Of a stretch of 14,026 nt of DNA, positions 7,275 to 14,026 are shown piece by piece. A model generated the notes under the pieces. The model made no database searches and had not been told where the DNA came from. It saw only the letters and a list, made by a program, of their open reading frames with translations. Numbering within the stretch: position 1 is the stretch's first letter; each line of letters begins with the position of its first letter. The DNA comes from Lysobacterales bacterium. GTDB lineage: Bacteria; Pseudomonadota; Gammaproteobacteria; Xanthomonadales; SZUA-36. The position numbers and the translations under genes are program-made. Location: NCBI GenBank assembly GCA_021648045.1, contig JAKITM010000057.1, forward strand, positions 1 to 14,026, written 5' to 3'.

Positions 7275-8534
7275 TTATGCTCGCAGATCCAGCGAACGAA
7301 CTTGATCACGCCAGGCAATGCCATTTTTTCCGGATTCGAAGCCTTCTGCTGCCGAGCCAAATATATCCACCGGTGTGCCACTGTAATGACGGGCTAGTTC
7401 GAGATTCACCTGCTGGAGTATCTGCTGAATGACGGTTCTTTTGTCTTCTGCAGTAATAATTGGAACATTACAACGATCAGCTTCAGATAGGAGAAATGAC
7501 TGCAAACTCCAGATCGAATCAAAACTATCAAGGTATCGTTCCGCGCTCCGTTTAGGAACTTTAACCCCGCGACCGCGCAACTGGTTTTTGAGTTTCTTCG
7601 ATCTGAGAACCGCCAACATGACATACACTTTAATCACCGCTTCGTTAGCCGGCACTCGATCCAGCAAATCCGGCAACACATGCACACCTTCTAAAATTAC
7701 CGGCACACTTTCAGCTACCGCGCGTTGTAATACCGCTTCACAAGGCACTGTAAGTAATTCAGCCTGACTTTGATATCCTTCAGCGACTAACTGATCCCAA
7801 TCGCGTTCATTTTTATCCTGTATCGGCAATGTTTTCCAAGCATTAAATGAAGAAGTATGCAGAATTGGCAACAAGCGCTTAGGTACCATCATCCGCATGA
7901 CTTCGCGCAGCATATCGGTAGATTGAATGCGTACGATTTCCAAAAGGTGACCAAGTTCCGTTGCGACTGTGCTCTTACCCGCACCTATGGTTCCACCGAC
8001 AAGCAACATAAGTGGTGTGCTACCCCGTTGATGTTCAGACCATACAAGATATCTATTTGCGGCTTTTTTACCCACTTCCTGGAGTAAACACAGATAGGTT
8101 ATATAGCCGAGCTGGCAAGTGGAAATAGAAGCGATCCCGAAAGTAATTAACTGCGCGTAAATTAATTCGGTTATGTATTCGGCTTTTTCAGTTTTTACCC
8201 CTGCAGATTGCAGATTTCGTGCGAGTCGGCCACGAGAAAAAGCAGTTAACCGGTCGCTCAAACTTTGTACCAGTACCTTAGAAGGCGCAACAGAAGGGAA
8301 TATATATTGCTCCACACTCTCTGCATCCCCCAGCGTTTGCAACTGCGCAACCACCAGTTTTTGTAAATCTTCAGAGCTAATGGTTTTAGTTTTAATCAAC
8401 TGCTCGCGAATCGCGCTGGAGATTTTATCCGCTTCAGCAAAAGGCAGCCCAGCATCGAGTAAGCTTCGCACCAGTATTCCCCGCAGGAAAGGCACTTTTT
8501 CATTCTGACGCTGGTTTATGACAATAGTTTTCAA
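7275..8534 (-). CDS. 2-phosphoglycerate kinase with two ATP-cone-like repeats
   Basis: Matches the 2-phosphoglycerate kinase family (COG2074), known from methanogens, where it makes 2,3-bisphosphoglycerate from 2-phosphoglycerate and ATP on the way to cyclic 2,3-diphosphoglycerate. The 419 residues fall into an N-terminal regulatory part and a P-loop kinase. Two ATP-cone-like repeats align with each other: PFLRGILVRSLLDAG (15-29) and AFSRGRLARNLQSAG (98-112), each followed by a helix ending EQLI or AQLI. The kinase has Walker A GTIGAGKS (181-188), STDMLREVMR (206-215) and ILEGVHVLPD. The start is TTG 8534: a stop codon (TAG) lies two codons upstream, no ATG occurs between, and GGA sits 7 bases before it. 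One base separates it from the mutase-like gene, so the two form an operon. That the archaeal reaction applies here is inferred from family. Confidence 0.85.
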   Translation of the reverse strand: MKTIVINQRQNEKVPFLRGILVRSLLDAGLPFAEADKISSAIREQLIKTKTISSEDLQKLVVAQLQTLGDAESVEQYIFPSVAPSKVLVQSLSDRLTAFSRGRLARNLQSAGVKTEKAEYITELIYAQLITFGIASISTCQLGYITYLCLLQEVGKKAANRYLVWSEHQRGSTPLMLLVGGTIGAGKSTVATELGHLLEIVRIQSTDMLREVMRMMVPKRLLPILHTSSFNAWKTLPIQDKNERDWDQLVAEGYQSQAELLTVPCEAVLQRAVAESVPVILEGVHVLPDLLDRVPANEAVIKVYVMLAVLRSKKLKNQLRGRGVKVPKRSAERYLDSFDSIWSLQSFLLSEADRCNVPIITAEDKRTVIQQILQQVNLELARHYSGTPVDIFGSAAEGFESGKNGIAWRDQVRSLDLRA

Positions 8535-8541
8535 ATGCTAT

Positions 8542-8544
8542 TCC
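8542..8544 (-). promoter_or_regulatory. Ribosome binding site supporting a TTG start of the kinase gene
   Basis: GGA on the minus strand lies 7 bases before TTG 8534-8532. With an in-frame TAG at 8540-8538 and no ATG or GTG close by, this site decides the unusual start codon. Confidence 0.5.
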
Positions 8545-8547
8545 GTT

Positions 8548-8569
8548 AGCCTAGCTGGAACTCTAGGCT
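8548..8569 (-). promoter_or_regulatory. Hairpin in the 5' leader of the kinase gene
   Basis: AGCCTAG and CTAGGCT are perfect 7-bp arms around an 8-base loop (8555-8562). The structure ends 3 bases before the GGA of the ribosome binding site. No T tract follows, so it is not an intrinsic terminator. It could influence translation or mRNA stability, or be an operator palindrome. Only the inverted repeat itself is seen; the function is inferred. Confidence 0.4.
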
Positions 8570-8589
8570 CTCAGCAGGCTACTATTCCT

Positions 8590-8617
8590 AAAATAGCGTT
8601 AATCTTATCATCCTCAA
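8590..8617 (-). promoter_or_regulatory. Weak candidate sigma-70 promoter for the kinase/mutase-like operon
   Basis: On the minus strand TTGAGG (8617-8612) and TATTTT (8595-8590) each match the -35 and -10 consensus at 4 of 6 positions, with a 16-base spacer. The predicted start near 8583 would give a leader of about 50 bases holding the 8548-8569 hairpin. No PHO box is visible here, nor any clear terminator after narI, so read-through from nar is possible. Confidence 0.28.
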
Positions 8618-8709
8618 GGCCTCCTGAGTAAGCATCCGTGACCCCATTCTCCAGATAGAAACACAGATGCTGCTCTTGCTGGTATTATCAGGCGCCACTG
8701 ATCATTGCA

Positions 8710-9381
8710 TTAACCACGCTTCCTGGCGATCTGATAACCTTTCCTAAACAAGTATTTAACCGGCGCACTCCAAACATGCACTAACCGGGTAAAAGGAAAC
8801 ACCAGGAAAATAGTCAAGCCCAAAAATATATGTAATTTAAAGATAATATGTTGCGAGACAATGTATTCAGCTGCCCCTGGTCTGAAAGTTACAATACGCT
8901 GCGCCCATTCTGCTAAAGCAACCATAGAGCTGCCATCCAGATGTTGCGCTGATACTGGTATGGTTAACAAACCTAAAATTAATTGCACAAACAGTATTAA
9001 CAAGATCGATATATCAGCAAAACTACTGGTGGCTTTTACTCTCGGGTTAGTAAGCCGGCGGTGGATTAAAATAAGCATGCCAACAAAACATAACAGGCCA
9101 AATATCCCGCCAGCCACCATGGCTATCATCTGTTTAGTACCCGCGCTGATAAATGGCTCATAAAGTGAATGAGGCATTAACAAGCCAACTAGGTGCCCAA
9201 AAAATAACAAAATTATACCGACATGAAACAAATTACTACCTAACCTCATGCCTTTTGAGCTGAGCATCTGGCTTGAACTGGCCTTCCATGTGTACTGGTC
9301 ACGGTCGTAACGGAATATACTGCCAAGGAGGAATACGGTAAGGGCTATATAGGGGTAAACCCCAAATAAAAATTCATTCAT
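8710..9381 (-). CDS. narI: NarI, nitrate reductase gamma subunit (cytochrome b)
   Basis: Membrane subunit that takes electrons from quinol and passes them through two b haems to NarH. The 223 residues (E. coli has 225) contain five hydrophobic segments. The four haem-ligand histidines are present: His53 and His63 (NLFHVGIILLFFGH), His184 (FKLH) and His202 (RLVHVWS), in register with E. coli His56, His66, His187 and His205. The start overlaps the narJ stop by 4 bases (ATGA). It ends the nar operon. Confidence 0.96.
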   Translation of the reverse strand: MNEFLFGVYPYIALTVFLLGSIFRYDRDQYTWKASSSQMLSSKGMRLGSNLFHVGIILLFFGHLVGLLMPHSLYEPFISAGTKQMIAMVAGGIFGLLCFVGMLILIHRRLTNPRVKATSSFADISILLILFVQLILGLLTIPVSAQHLDGSSMVALAEWAQRIVTFRPGAAEYIVSQHIIFKLHIFLGLTIFLVFPFTRLVHVWSAPVKYLFRKGYQIARKRG

Positions 9382-10094
9382 GATACAGCTCCTGACCTAT
9401 TATTTGGCCTATTTTCTGGTTTCTCTACAGTTTCAACCAGGTTGATTTTTATTTTCTGATTTAAATAATCTCTGGATTTAAAGGGGTTTTTTGCAAATGC
9501 CTCTGGCTCTACCCACTGCTTATCAATATCATCAAAACTGATTTCATCTTTTTCTTTAGCCACTATTTTTCTTATCTCCTTTTGGTTCACTTTGACAGAG
9601 CTAAGTTCTAATAAGGCTGAGAAAACATATTGATAATCATGTTGCTTTTTAGCCAAGCGCTCTTTTACCAAGGCTATAACTTTTGCAGTATTAGCTAATA
9701 AACTGGTGGCTTGTTTTAAATTTCCAGTTGCCAAGAACTCCAAAAAGACTGGCAAGTAGTCGGGCAACTCAGATGTGCTAATCCCCAGGCCATTGGCGTT
9801 ATACATTTCCATTAAATCGACCATCGCCTGCCCTCTATCCCTGGACTCGCCATGGATATGCTCAAACAAGTGCAATGAGTGTGTAGGACCGCGATCAAAG
9901 ATAGCTACATATTCTTCTTGTGCCGTGATTAAATCCGAACCCTGTATGCGCTCAACTAGTGCAAACAGTGATTTTAGGGATTTATTCGACAATAGCTTTT
10001 CTTCGCTGAGTATTTGTTTGCATTCATCAAGATGATCAAACCACTCTTGCTCAGGGTAAGCTAGTAATAAACTTAAAACTTTAAATGTTTTCAT
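9378..10094 (-). CDS. narJ: NarJ, nitrate reductase assembly chaperone
   Basis: Cytoplasmic TorD-family chaperone that binds NarG while the molybdenum cofactor and Fe-S cluster are inserted; it is not part of the final enzyme. The 238 residues (E. coli has 236) carry the family core YVAIFDRGPTHSLHLFEH, followed by HGESRDRGQAMVDL and ELPDYLPVFLEFL. The C-terminal third is charged and variable, as usual. The start is 3 bases after the narH stop, with AGGA 6 bases upstream. Confidence 0.95.
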   Translation of the reverse strand: MKTFKVLSLLLAYPEQEWFDHLDECKQILSEEKLLSNKSLKSLFALVERIQGSDLITAQEEYVAIFDRGPTHSLHLFEHIHGESRDRGQAMVDLMEMYNANGLGISTSELPDYLPVFLEFLATGNLKQATSLLANTAKVIALVKERLAKKQHDYQYVFSALLELSSVKVNQKEIRKIVAKEKDEISFDDIDKQWVEPEAFAKNPFKSRDYLNQKIKINLVETVEKPENRPNNRSGAVS

Positions 10095-10097
10095 AAC

Positions 10098-11681
10098 TTA
10101 TCCTTTACCCAGCGTATTGTCTTTCTGGCCTCTAACTTTGCCATCCATTGTGTTAGTTTGCCTGGAGTTATCAAAAAGATTCACCCTGGGTTTATCAGCT
10201 TTACCACCGTGACAACCATTGCCAAATGAAAACCCACATGAACCCTTGTTCGCAAATGCCATTTCATTATCAAACGGCGTTTCGCCAGAATATTCTCGGT
10301 GATTTGTTGGAATCACAAAGCGGTCTTCATAATTTGCCAGTGCAATACTTCTGTACATGTCATCCATCATATCTTCAGTTACGCCATGCTCTTCCAATAA
10401 CGCCAGATCAGTGATTCCATCTACAGTTTTACGCCGCATAAACTCACGCAGTAATATAATCAGCCGCAATGCCTTTTCTACCGGCTCTACCTTCCCTGCT
10501 GTCAGCATATTTGCCAAGTATTTAATGGGAATTCTCAACTGATCAGTTTTAGGAAAGATCCCATCGCTGCTAATTAAGCCTTTCTGCATAGCTGTTTTTA
10601 TTGGCGACAAAGGTGGCACATACCAAACCATTGGTAAAGTGCGATACTCAGGATGCAGAGGGAAGGCAATTTTCCAATCCATTGCCATCTTATAAACAGG
10701 TGATTTCTTGGCTGCCTCCAGCCAGGACAAGGGAATACCATCAGCAAGTGCTTGTTTTTGTATTTCTGGGTCATGAGGATCCAGAAAAATATCTAGCTGG
10801 GATTGATACAGGTCTTCTTCATCCTCACAACTGGCGGCTTCACCAATTTTATCTGCATCATATAACATCACGCCCAGATAGCGGATACGCCCTACACAAG
10901 TTTCTGAACAAACGGTAGGATCACCTGCTTCAATTCTAGGGTAACAAAAAGTACATTTTTCTGACTTACCGCTTTCCCAGTTAAAATATATTTTCTTGTA
11001 CGGGCAGCCACTTATACACATCCGCCAGCCCCGGCACTTATCCTGGTCGATTAGAACAATGCCATCTTCTTCTCTCTTGTAGATGGCGCCAGAAGGACAA
11101 GTTGCCACACAGGATGGGTTAAGACAGTGCTCACAAAGGCGCGGTAGATACATCATGAAAGTTTCTTCAAACTGTCCATATATTTCTTTTTCTATATCAG
11201 AAAAATTATAGTCTTTGCTGCGCTTGCTGTACTCACCACCAAGAATTTCTTCCCAGTTAGGGCCCTTTTCAATCTTTTCCATCTTCTCGCCAGTTATCGC
11301 AGAATGCGCTCTGGCTGTAGGTGGGGTTTCCACTTCGGGTGAGTTCTGTAAATGTGCGTAATCGAAAGTAAATGGCTCGTAATAGTCATCAATGCTTGGC
11401 AAATCAGGGTTGGCAAATATTTTACTAAGCAGCTTTAACTTACCCCCCATTTTAGGCTTTATTTTGCCATTTTTTAAGCGCTCCCAGCCGCCATTCCATT
11501 TCGCCTGGTTTTCCCAGTCATCTGGGTAGCCAATACCGGGTTTGCTTTCAACATTATTAAACCAGGCATACTCTACGCCCTCTCGGGAGGTCCATACATT
11601 TTTGCAAGTTACCGAGCAAGTATGGCAGCCAATACACTTATCCAGGTTTAAAACTTTTCCTATTTGCGCTCTAATCTTCAT
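10098..11681 (-). CDS. narH: NarH, nitrate reductase beta subunit (Fe-S)
   Basis: Electron-transfer subunit on the cytoplasmic side, relaying electrons from NarI to NarG through four iron-sulfur clusters. In the 527 residues four ligand groups are visible: Cys16/19/22/26; Cys183/186/191/195; Cys216, Trp219, Cys222/226; and Cys243/246/258/262. Trp219 in place of a Cys is the family mark of the [3Fe-4S] cluster. The length is slightly above the E. coli subunit (512); the extra residues appear to be in the C-terminal tail, which contains a Gly/Cys-rich stretch (KGSCGFSFGNGCHGG). The ATG overlaps the narG stop (ATGA). Confidence 0.96.
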   Translation of the reverse strand: MKIRAQIGKVLNLDKCIGCHTCSVTCKNVWTSREGVEYAWFNNVESKPGIGYPDDWENQAKWNGGWERLKNGKIKPKMGGKLKLLSKIFANPDLPSIDDYYEPFTFDYAHLQNSPEVETPPTARAHSAITGEKMEKIEKGPNWEEILGGEYSKRSKDYNFSDIEKEIYGQFEETFMMYLPRLCEHCLNPSCVATCPSGAIYKREEDGIVLIDQDKCRGWRMCISGCPYKKIYFNWESGKSEKCTFCYPRIEAGDPTVCSETCVGRIRYLGVMLYDADKIGEAASCEDEEDLYQSQLDIFLDPHDPEIQKQALADGIPLSWLEAAKKSPVYKMAMDWKIAFPLHPEYRTLPMVWYVPPLSPIKTAMQKGLISSDGIFPKTDQLRIPIKYLANMLTAGKVEPVEKALRLIILLREFMRRKTVDGITDLALLEEHGVTEDMMDDMYRSIALANYEDRFVIPTNHREYSGETPFDNEMAFANKGSCGFSFGNGCHGGKADKPRVNLFDNSRQTNTMDGKVRGQKDNTLGKG

Positions 11682-14026
11682 TTTGTGTACTCCGCAGTAG
11701 ATTCATTTAGAGCTTTTTCCTTCCACTCTATTTCTTTCATCTTGCGAACAATCACAAACTCATCACGATTAGAACCAACCGTACCGTAATAGTTAAAGCC
11801 ATAGGATAGTTGTGCATAACCACCGACCATATGCGTTGGTTTTACCACCGCCCTAGTCACTGAGTTATGAATACCGCCACGCATGCCGCTAGTTTCGGCA
11901 ACGGGTGTATTGATCATCTTTTCTTGGGCGTGGTACATCATGCTCATGCCTTCTGGAACTCTTTGGGAAACAACCGCCCTTGCGGCTATCGCTCCATTCA
12001 CATTGAATAGCTCGATCCAGTCATTATCTTCAACATCCATCTTTCTGGCATCAATCTCACTGACCCACACAACTGGACCACCGCGCGACAATGTCAGCAT
12101 CAGTAGGTTTTCGGAATAGGTTGAATGAATACCCCATTTTTGATGAGGCGTAATCCAGTTCAACACCACTTCTTTATTGCCATTCGATTTCAGTTTTTGA
12201 ATAGGAGTAATGGTTCTGGTATTTACGGGCGGTTTATACACGCAGAAGCCCTCACCGAAGTCGCGCAACCATTTATGGTCTTGATAAAAGTGTTGACGGC
12301 CGGTTAATGTGCGCCATGGAATCAGCTCATGAATATTGGTATAACAGGCGTTATAACTCACATGCTCATCTTCTAGCCCAGACCATGTTGGTGATGAAAT
12401 TATCTTTCTTGGCTGAGCTTGTAGATCGCGAAAACGAATCTTTTCATCTTCTTTTGGCTTGGCCAAATGCGTGTGATCCCGCCCTGTAAGAACACCCAAG
12501 GCTTCCCATGCTTTTACCGCCACTTTGCCGTTGGTTTCTGGGGCCAAAGACAAAACCACTTCGCAAGCATCAATATCAGAATCGATCCTTGGTCTACCTT
12601 TTGATATACCCTCTGCTCTTACTGTGCGATTCAATTTAGCTAGTAACGCTACTTCCTCTTTAGTATCCCAGGAGATACCCTTGCCGCCATTGCCTAACTT
12701 CTCAAGTAAGGGCCCAAGTGAGGTGAATTTTTTATATGTGTTTGGGTAATCACGCTCAACTTCTACCAGGAGTGGCATTGTTTTCCCCGGAATCATTTCG
12801 CACTCGCCTTTTTTCCACTCTTTTACATCTAAAGCCTGAGCAAGTTCTCCGGGAGTGTCATGTAAGATTGGTACGCTCACTAGATCTTGTTCGACCCCAA
12901 GGTGACCCACACAGACCTCAGAAAACTTCTCTGCCAAGCCTTTGAATATTGCCCAATCGCTTTTTGACTCCCAGGCTGGATCAACGGCCCTACTTAAAGG
13001 GTGTATAAATGGATGCATATCTGAGGTATTTAGGTCGTTTTTCTCATACCAGGTTGCGGTAGGCAAGACGATATCAGAATACAAACAAGTTGTAGACATG
13101 CGAAAATCTAGAGTTACCACCAGATCTATCTTGCCTTCAGGAGCAGTAGCATGCCACTTAACTTCAGACGGTAATTGTTCGCCAGTTTCTTCAATATCTT
13201 GGCTCATAACGGCGTTCTGTGTGCCTAATAAATGCTTGAGCATATACTCATGCCCCTTGCCACTGGAGCCAAGAATATTGGATCTCCAGATAAACATATT
13301 TCTGGGGAAATTCTTTGGGTTATCTGGGTCTTCGCAGGAAAATGATAAATCGTTAGATTTAAGTTGTTCCAGCACATACTCAGTAGTACTTTTACCCTGT
13401 TCTTTCGCCTGCTTTGATAGCTCCAATGGGTTGCGCTCAAATTGCGGCGCTGATGGTAGCCAGCCCATGCGTTCCGAGCGAACATTGCAGTCAATTAAAG
13501 AATATTTACCCCACTCTTTTTTATCAGCCAAGGGTGATAAAATTTCATCAACGCTTAACTTTTCATAACGCCATTGATTAGAGTGATTATAGAAAAATGA
13601 AGTTGAATTCATCTGCCGCGGAGGCTTCGACCAATCCAGGCCAAAGGCAAGCGGTAGCCAACCGGTTTGTGGGCGCAACTTCTCTTGTCCAACATAATGA
13701 GCCCAACCACCACCAGACTTACCGATACAACCACACATCATCAGCATATTAATAATGCCGCGATAATTCATATCCATGTTGTACCAATGGTTGATAGCCG
13801 CGCCCAGAATCACCATAGACCTACCTTGGGTTTTATTCGCATTATCGGCAAACTCCCTGGCTATCTGAATAACTGTATCTTTATCTACTCCGGTAATTTG
13901 TTGCTGCCATGCTGGTGTATAGGGTTTGTCATCATCATAGGATTGAGCGCAATTGTCATCACCCACACCTCGATCTACACCGTAATTTGCCATCATTAAA
14001 TCAAACACTGTGGCGACATATTTTTC
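11678..14026 (-). CDS. narG: NarG, nitrate reductase alpha subunit (C-terminal part)
   Basis: Catalytic molybdenum (bis-MGD) subunit that reduces nitrate to nitrite in the cytoplasm. The frame runs to the right edge without a start: the first visible codons read EKYVATVFDLMMANYG. The 782 residues present match the C-terminal portion of E. coli NarG (about 1247 residues) almost throughout, for example INHWYNMDMNYRG, SGGGWAHYVGQEKLRPQTGW, WRSNILGSSGKGHE, PTATWYEKNDLNTSDMHPF, AQPRKIISSPTWSGLEDEH and, near the end, GFNYYGTVGSNRDEF. The N-terminal Fe-S site and the catalytic Asp lie outside the window, as would the operon promoter and any narK. No frameshift or internal stop is seen. Confidence 0.97.
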   Translation of the reverse strand, partial: EKYVATVFDLMMANYGVDRGVGDDNCAQSYDDDKPYTPAWQQQITGVDKDTVIQIAREFADNANKTQGRSMVILGAAINHWYNMDMNYRGIINMLMMCGCIGKSGGGWAHYVGQEKLRPQTGWLPLAFGLDWSKPPRQMNSTSFFYNHSNQWRYEKLSVDEILSPLADKKEWGKYSLIDCNVRSERMGWLPSAPQFERNPLELSKQAKEQGKSTTEYVLEQLKSNDLSFSCEDPDNPKNFPRNMFIWRSNILGSSGKGHEYMLKHLLGTQNAVMSQDIEETGEQLPSEVKWHATAPEGKIDLVVTLDFRMSTTCLYSDIVLPTATWYEKNDLNTSDMHPFIHPLSRAVDPAWESKSDWAIFKGLAEKFSEVCVGHLGVEQDLVSVPILHDTPGELAQALDVKEWKKGECEMIPGKTMPLLVEVERDYPNTYKKFTSLGPLLEKLGNGGKGISWDTKEEVALLAKLNRTVRAEGISKGRPRIDSDIDACEVVLSLAPETNGKVAVKAWEALGVLTGRDHTHLAKPKEDEKIRFRDLQAQPRKIISSPTWSGLEDEHVSYNACYTNIHELIPWRTLTGRQHFYQDHKWLRDFGEGFCVYKPPVNTRTITPIQKLKSNGNKEVVLNWITPHQKWGIHSTYSENLLMLTLSRGGPVVWVSEIDARKMDVEDNDWIELFNVNGAIAARAVVSQRVPEGMSMMYHAQEKMINTPVAETSGMRGGIHNSVTRAVVKPTHMVGGYAQLSYGFNYYGTVGSNRDEFVIVRKMKEIEWKEKALNESTAEYTK

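Noticed and set aside
7274..7381. Upstream GTG start for the ApgM-like gene
   Set aside because: It would overlap the kinase coding sequence by more than 100 bases and adds 36 residues unlike the family; the ATG at 7273, one base after the kinase stop, fits better.
8641..8690. Possible PHO box upstream of the kinase (CTGTGTTTCTATCTGG)
   Set aside because: Only one half-site matches, and the second CTG is 12 rather than 11 bases away, so it is a poor match.
12942..13568. 208-codon plus-strand frame inside narG
   Set aside because: It is antisense to strongly conserved NarG sequence and has no recognisable features; it is a shadow frame.

Overview
The window comes from a proteobacterial chromosome, most probably a gammaproteobacterium of free-living, possibly marine type. 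This rests on the close resemblance of the nitrate reductase subunits to the Escherichia coli NarGHJI type and on a recognisable PHO box; it is inference, not a species call. Nearly everything is coded on the minus strand, so the genes read from right to left.

Layout, in order of transcription. (1) 14026 to 8710: narG (only the C-terminal 782 codons are in the window), narH, narJ and narI, a tightly packed membrane-bound respiratory nitrate reductase operon with 4-base ATGA overlaps at narG/narH and narJ/narI. (2) 8709 to 8535: a 175-base gap with a weak candidate promoter and a 7-bp hairpin just in front of the ribosome binding site of the next gene. (3) 8534 to 5972: a two-gene unit, a 2-phosphoglycerate kinase with two N-terminal ATP-cone-like repeats, then a divergent archaeal-type phosphoglycerate mutase homologue, separated by one base. 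(4) 5971 to 5797: a 175-base gap with a good PHO box (14 of 18 positions) placed correctly for a pst promoter. (5) 5796 to 393: a phosphate uptake operon in the order pstS, phoU-like, pstC, pstA, pstB1, pstB2. (6) 392 to 1: no convincing complete gene; two hairpins, a short TTATTT repeat, and perhaps the 3' end of a plus-strand gene that ends at 140.

How the genes work together. PstS (a predicted lipoprotein) captures phosphate, PstC and PstA form the membrane channel, and two different PstB ATPases power it; the PhoU-like protein should link transport state to Pho regulon control. Three points stand out. First, the two PstB proteins have complementary motif losses, predicting an asymmetric heterodimer with one canonical and one degenerate ATP site. 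Second, the PhoU homologue carries an extra C-terminal domain resembling low-molecular-weight protein tyrosine phosphatase or arsenate reductase, with the catalytic Cys and Arg missing. Third, the 2-phosphoglycerate kinase and mutase-like pair directly upstream suggests phosphoglycerate or 2,3-bisphosphoglycerate metabolism tied to phosphate supply. The nar operon looks ordinary and is probably only a neighbour.
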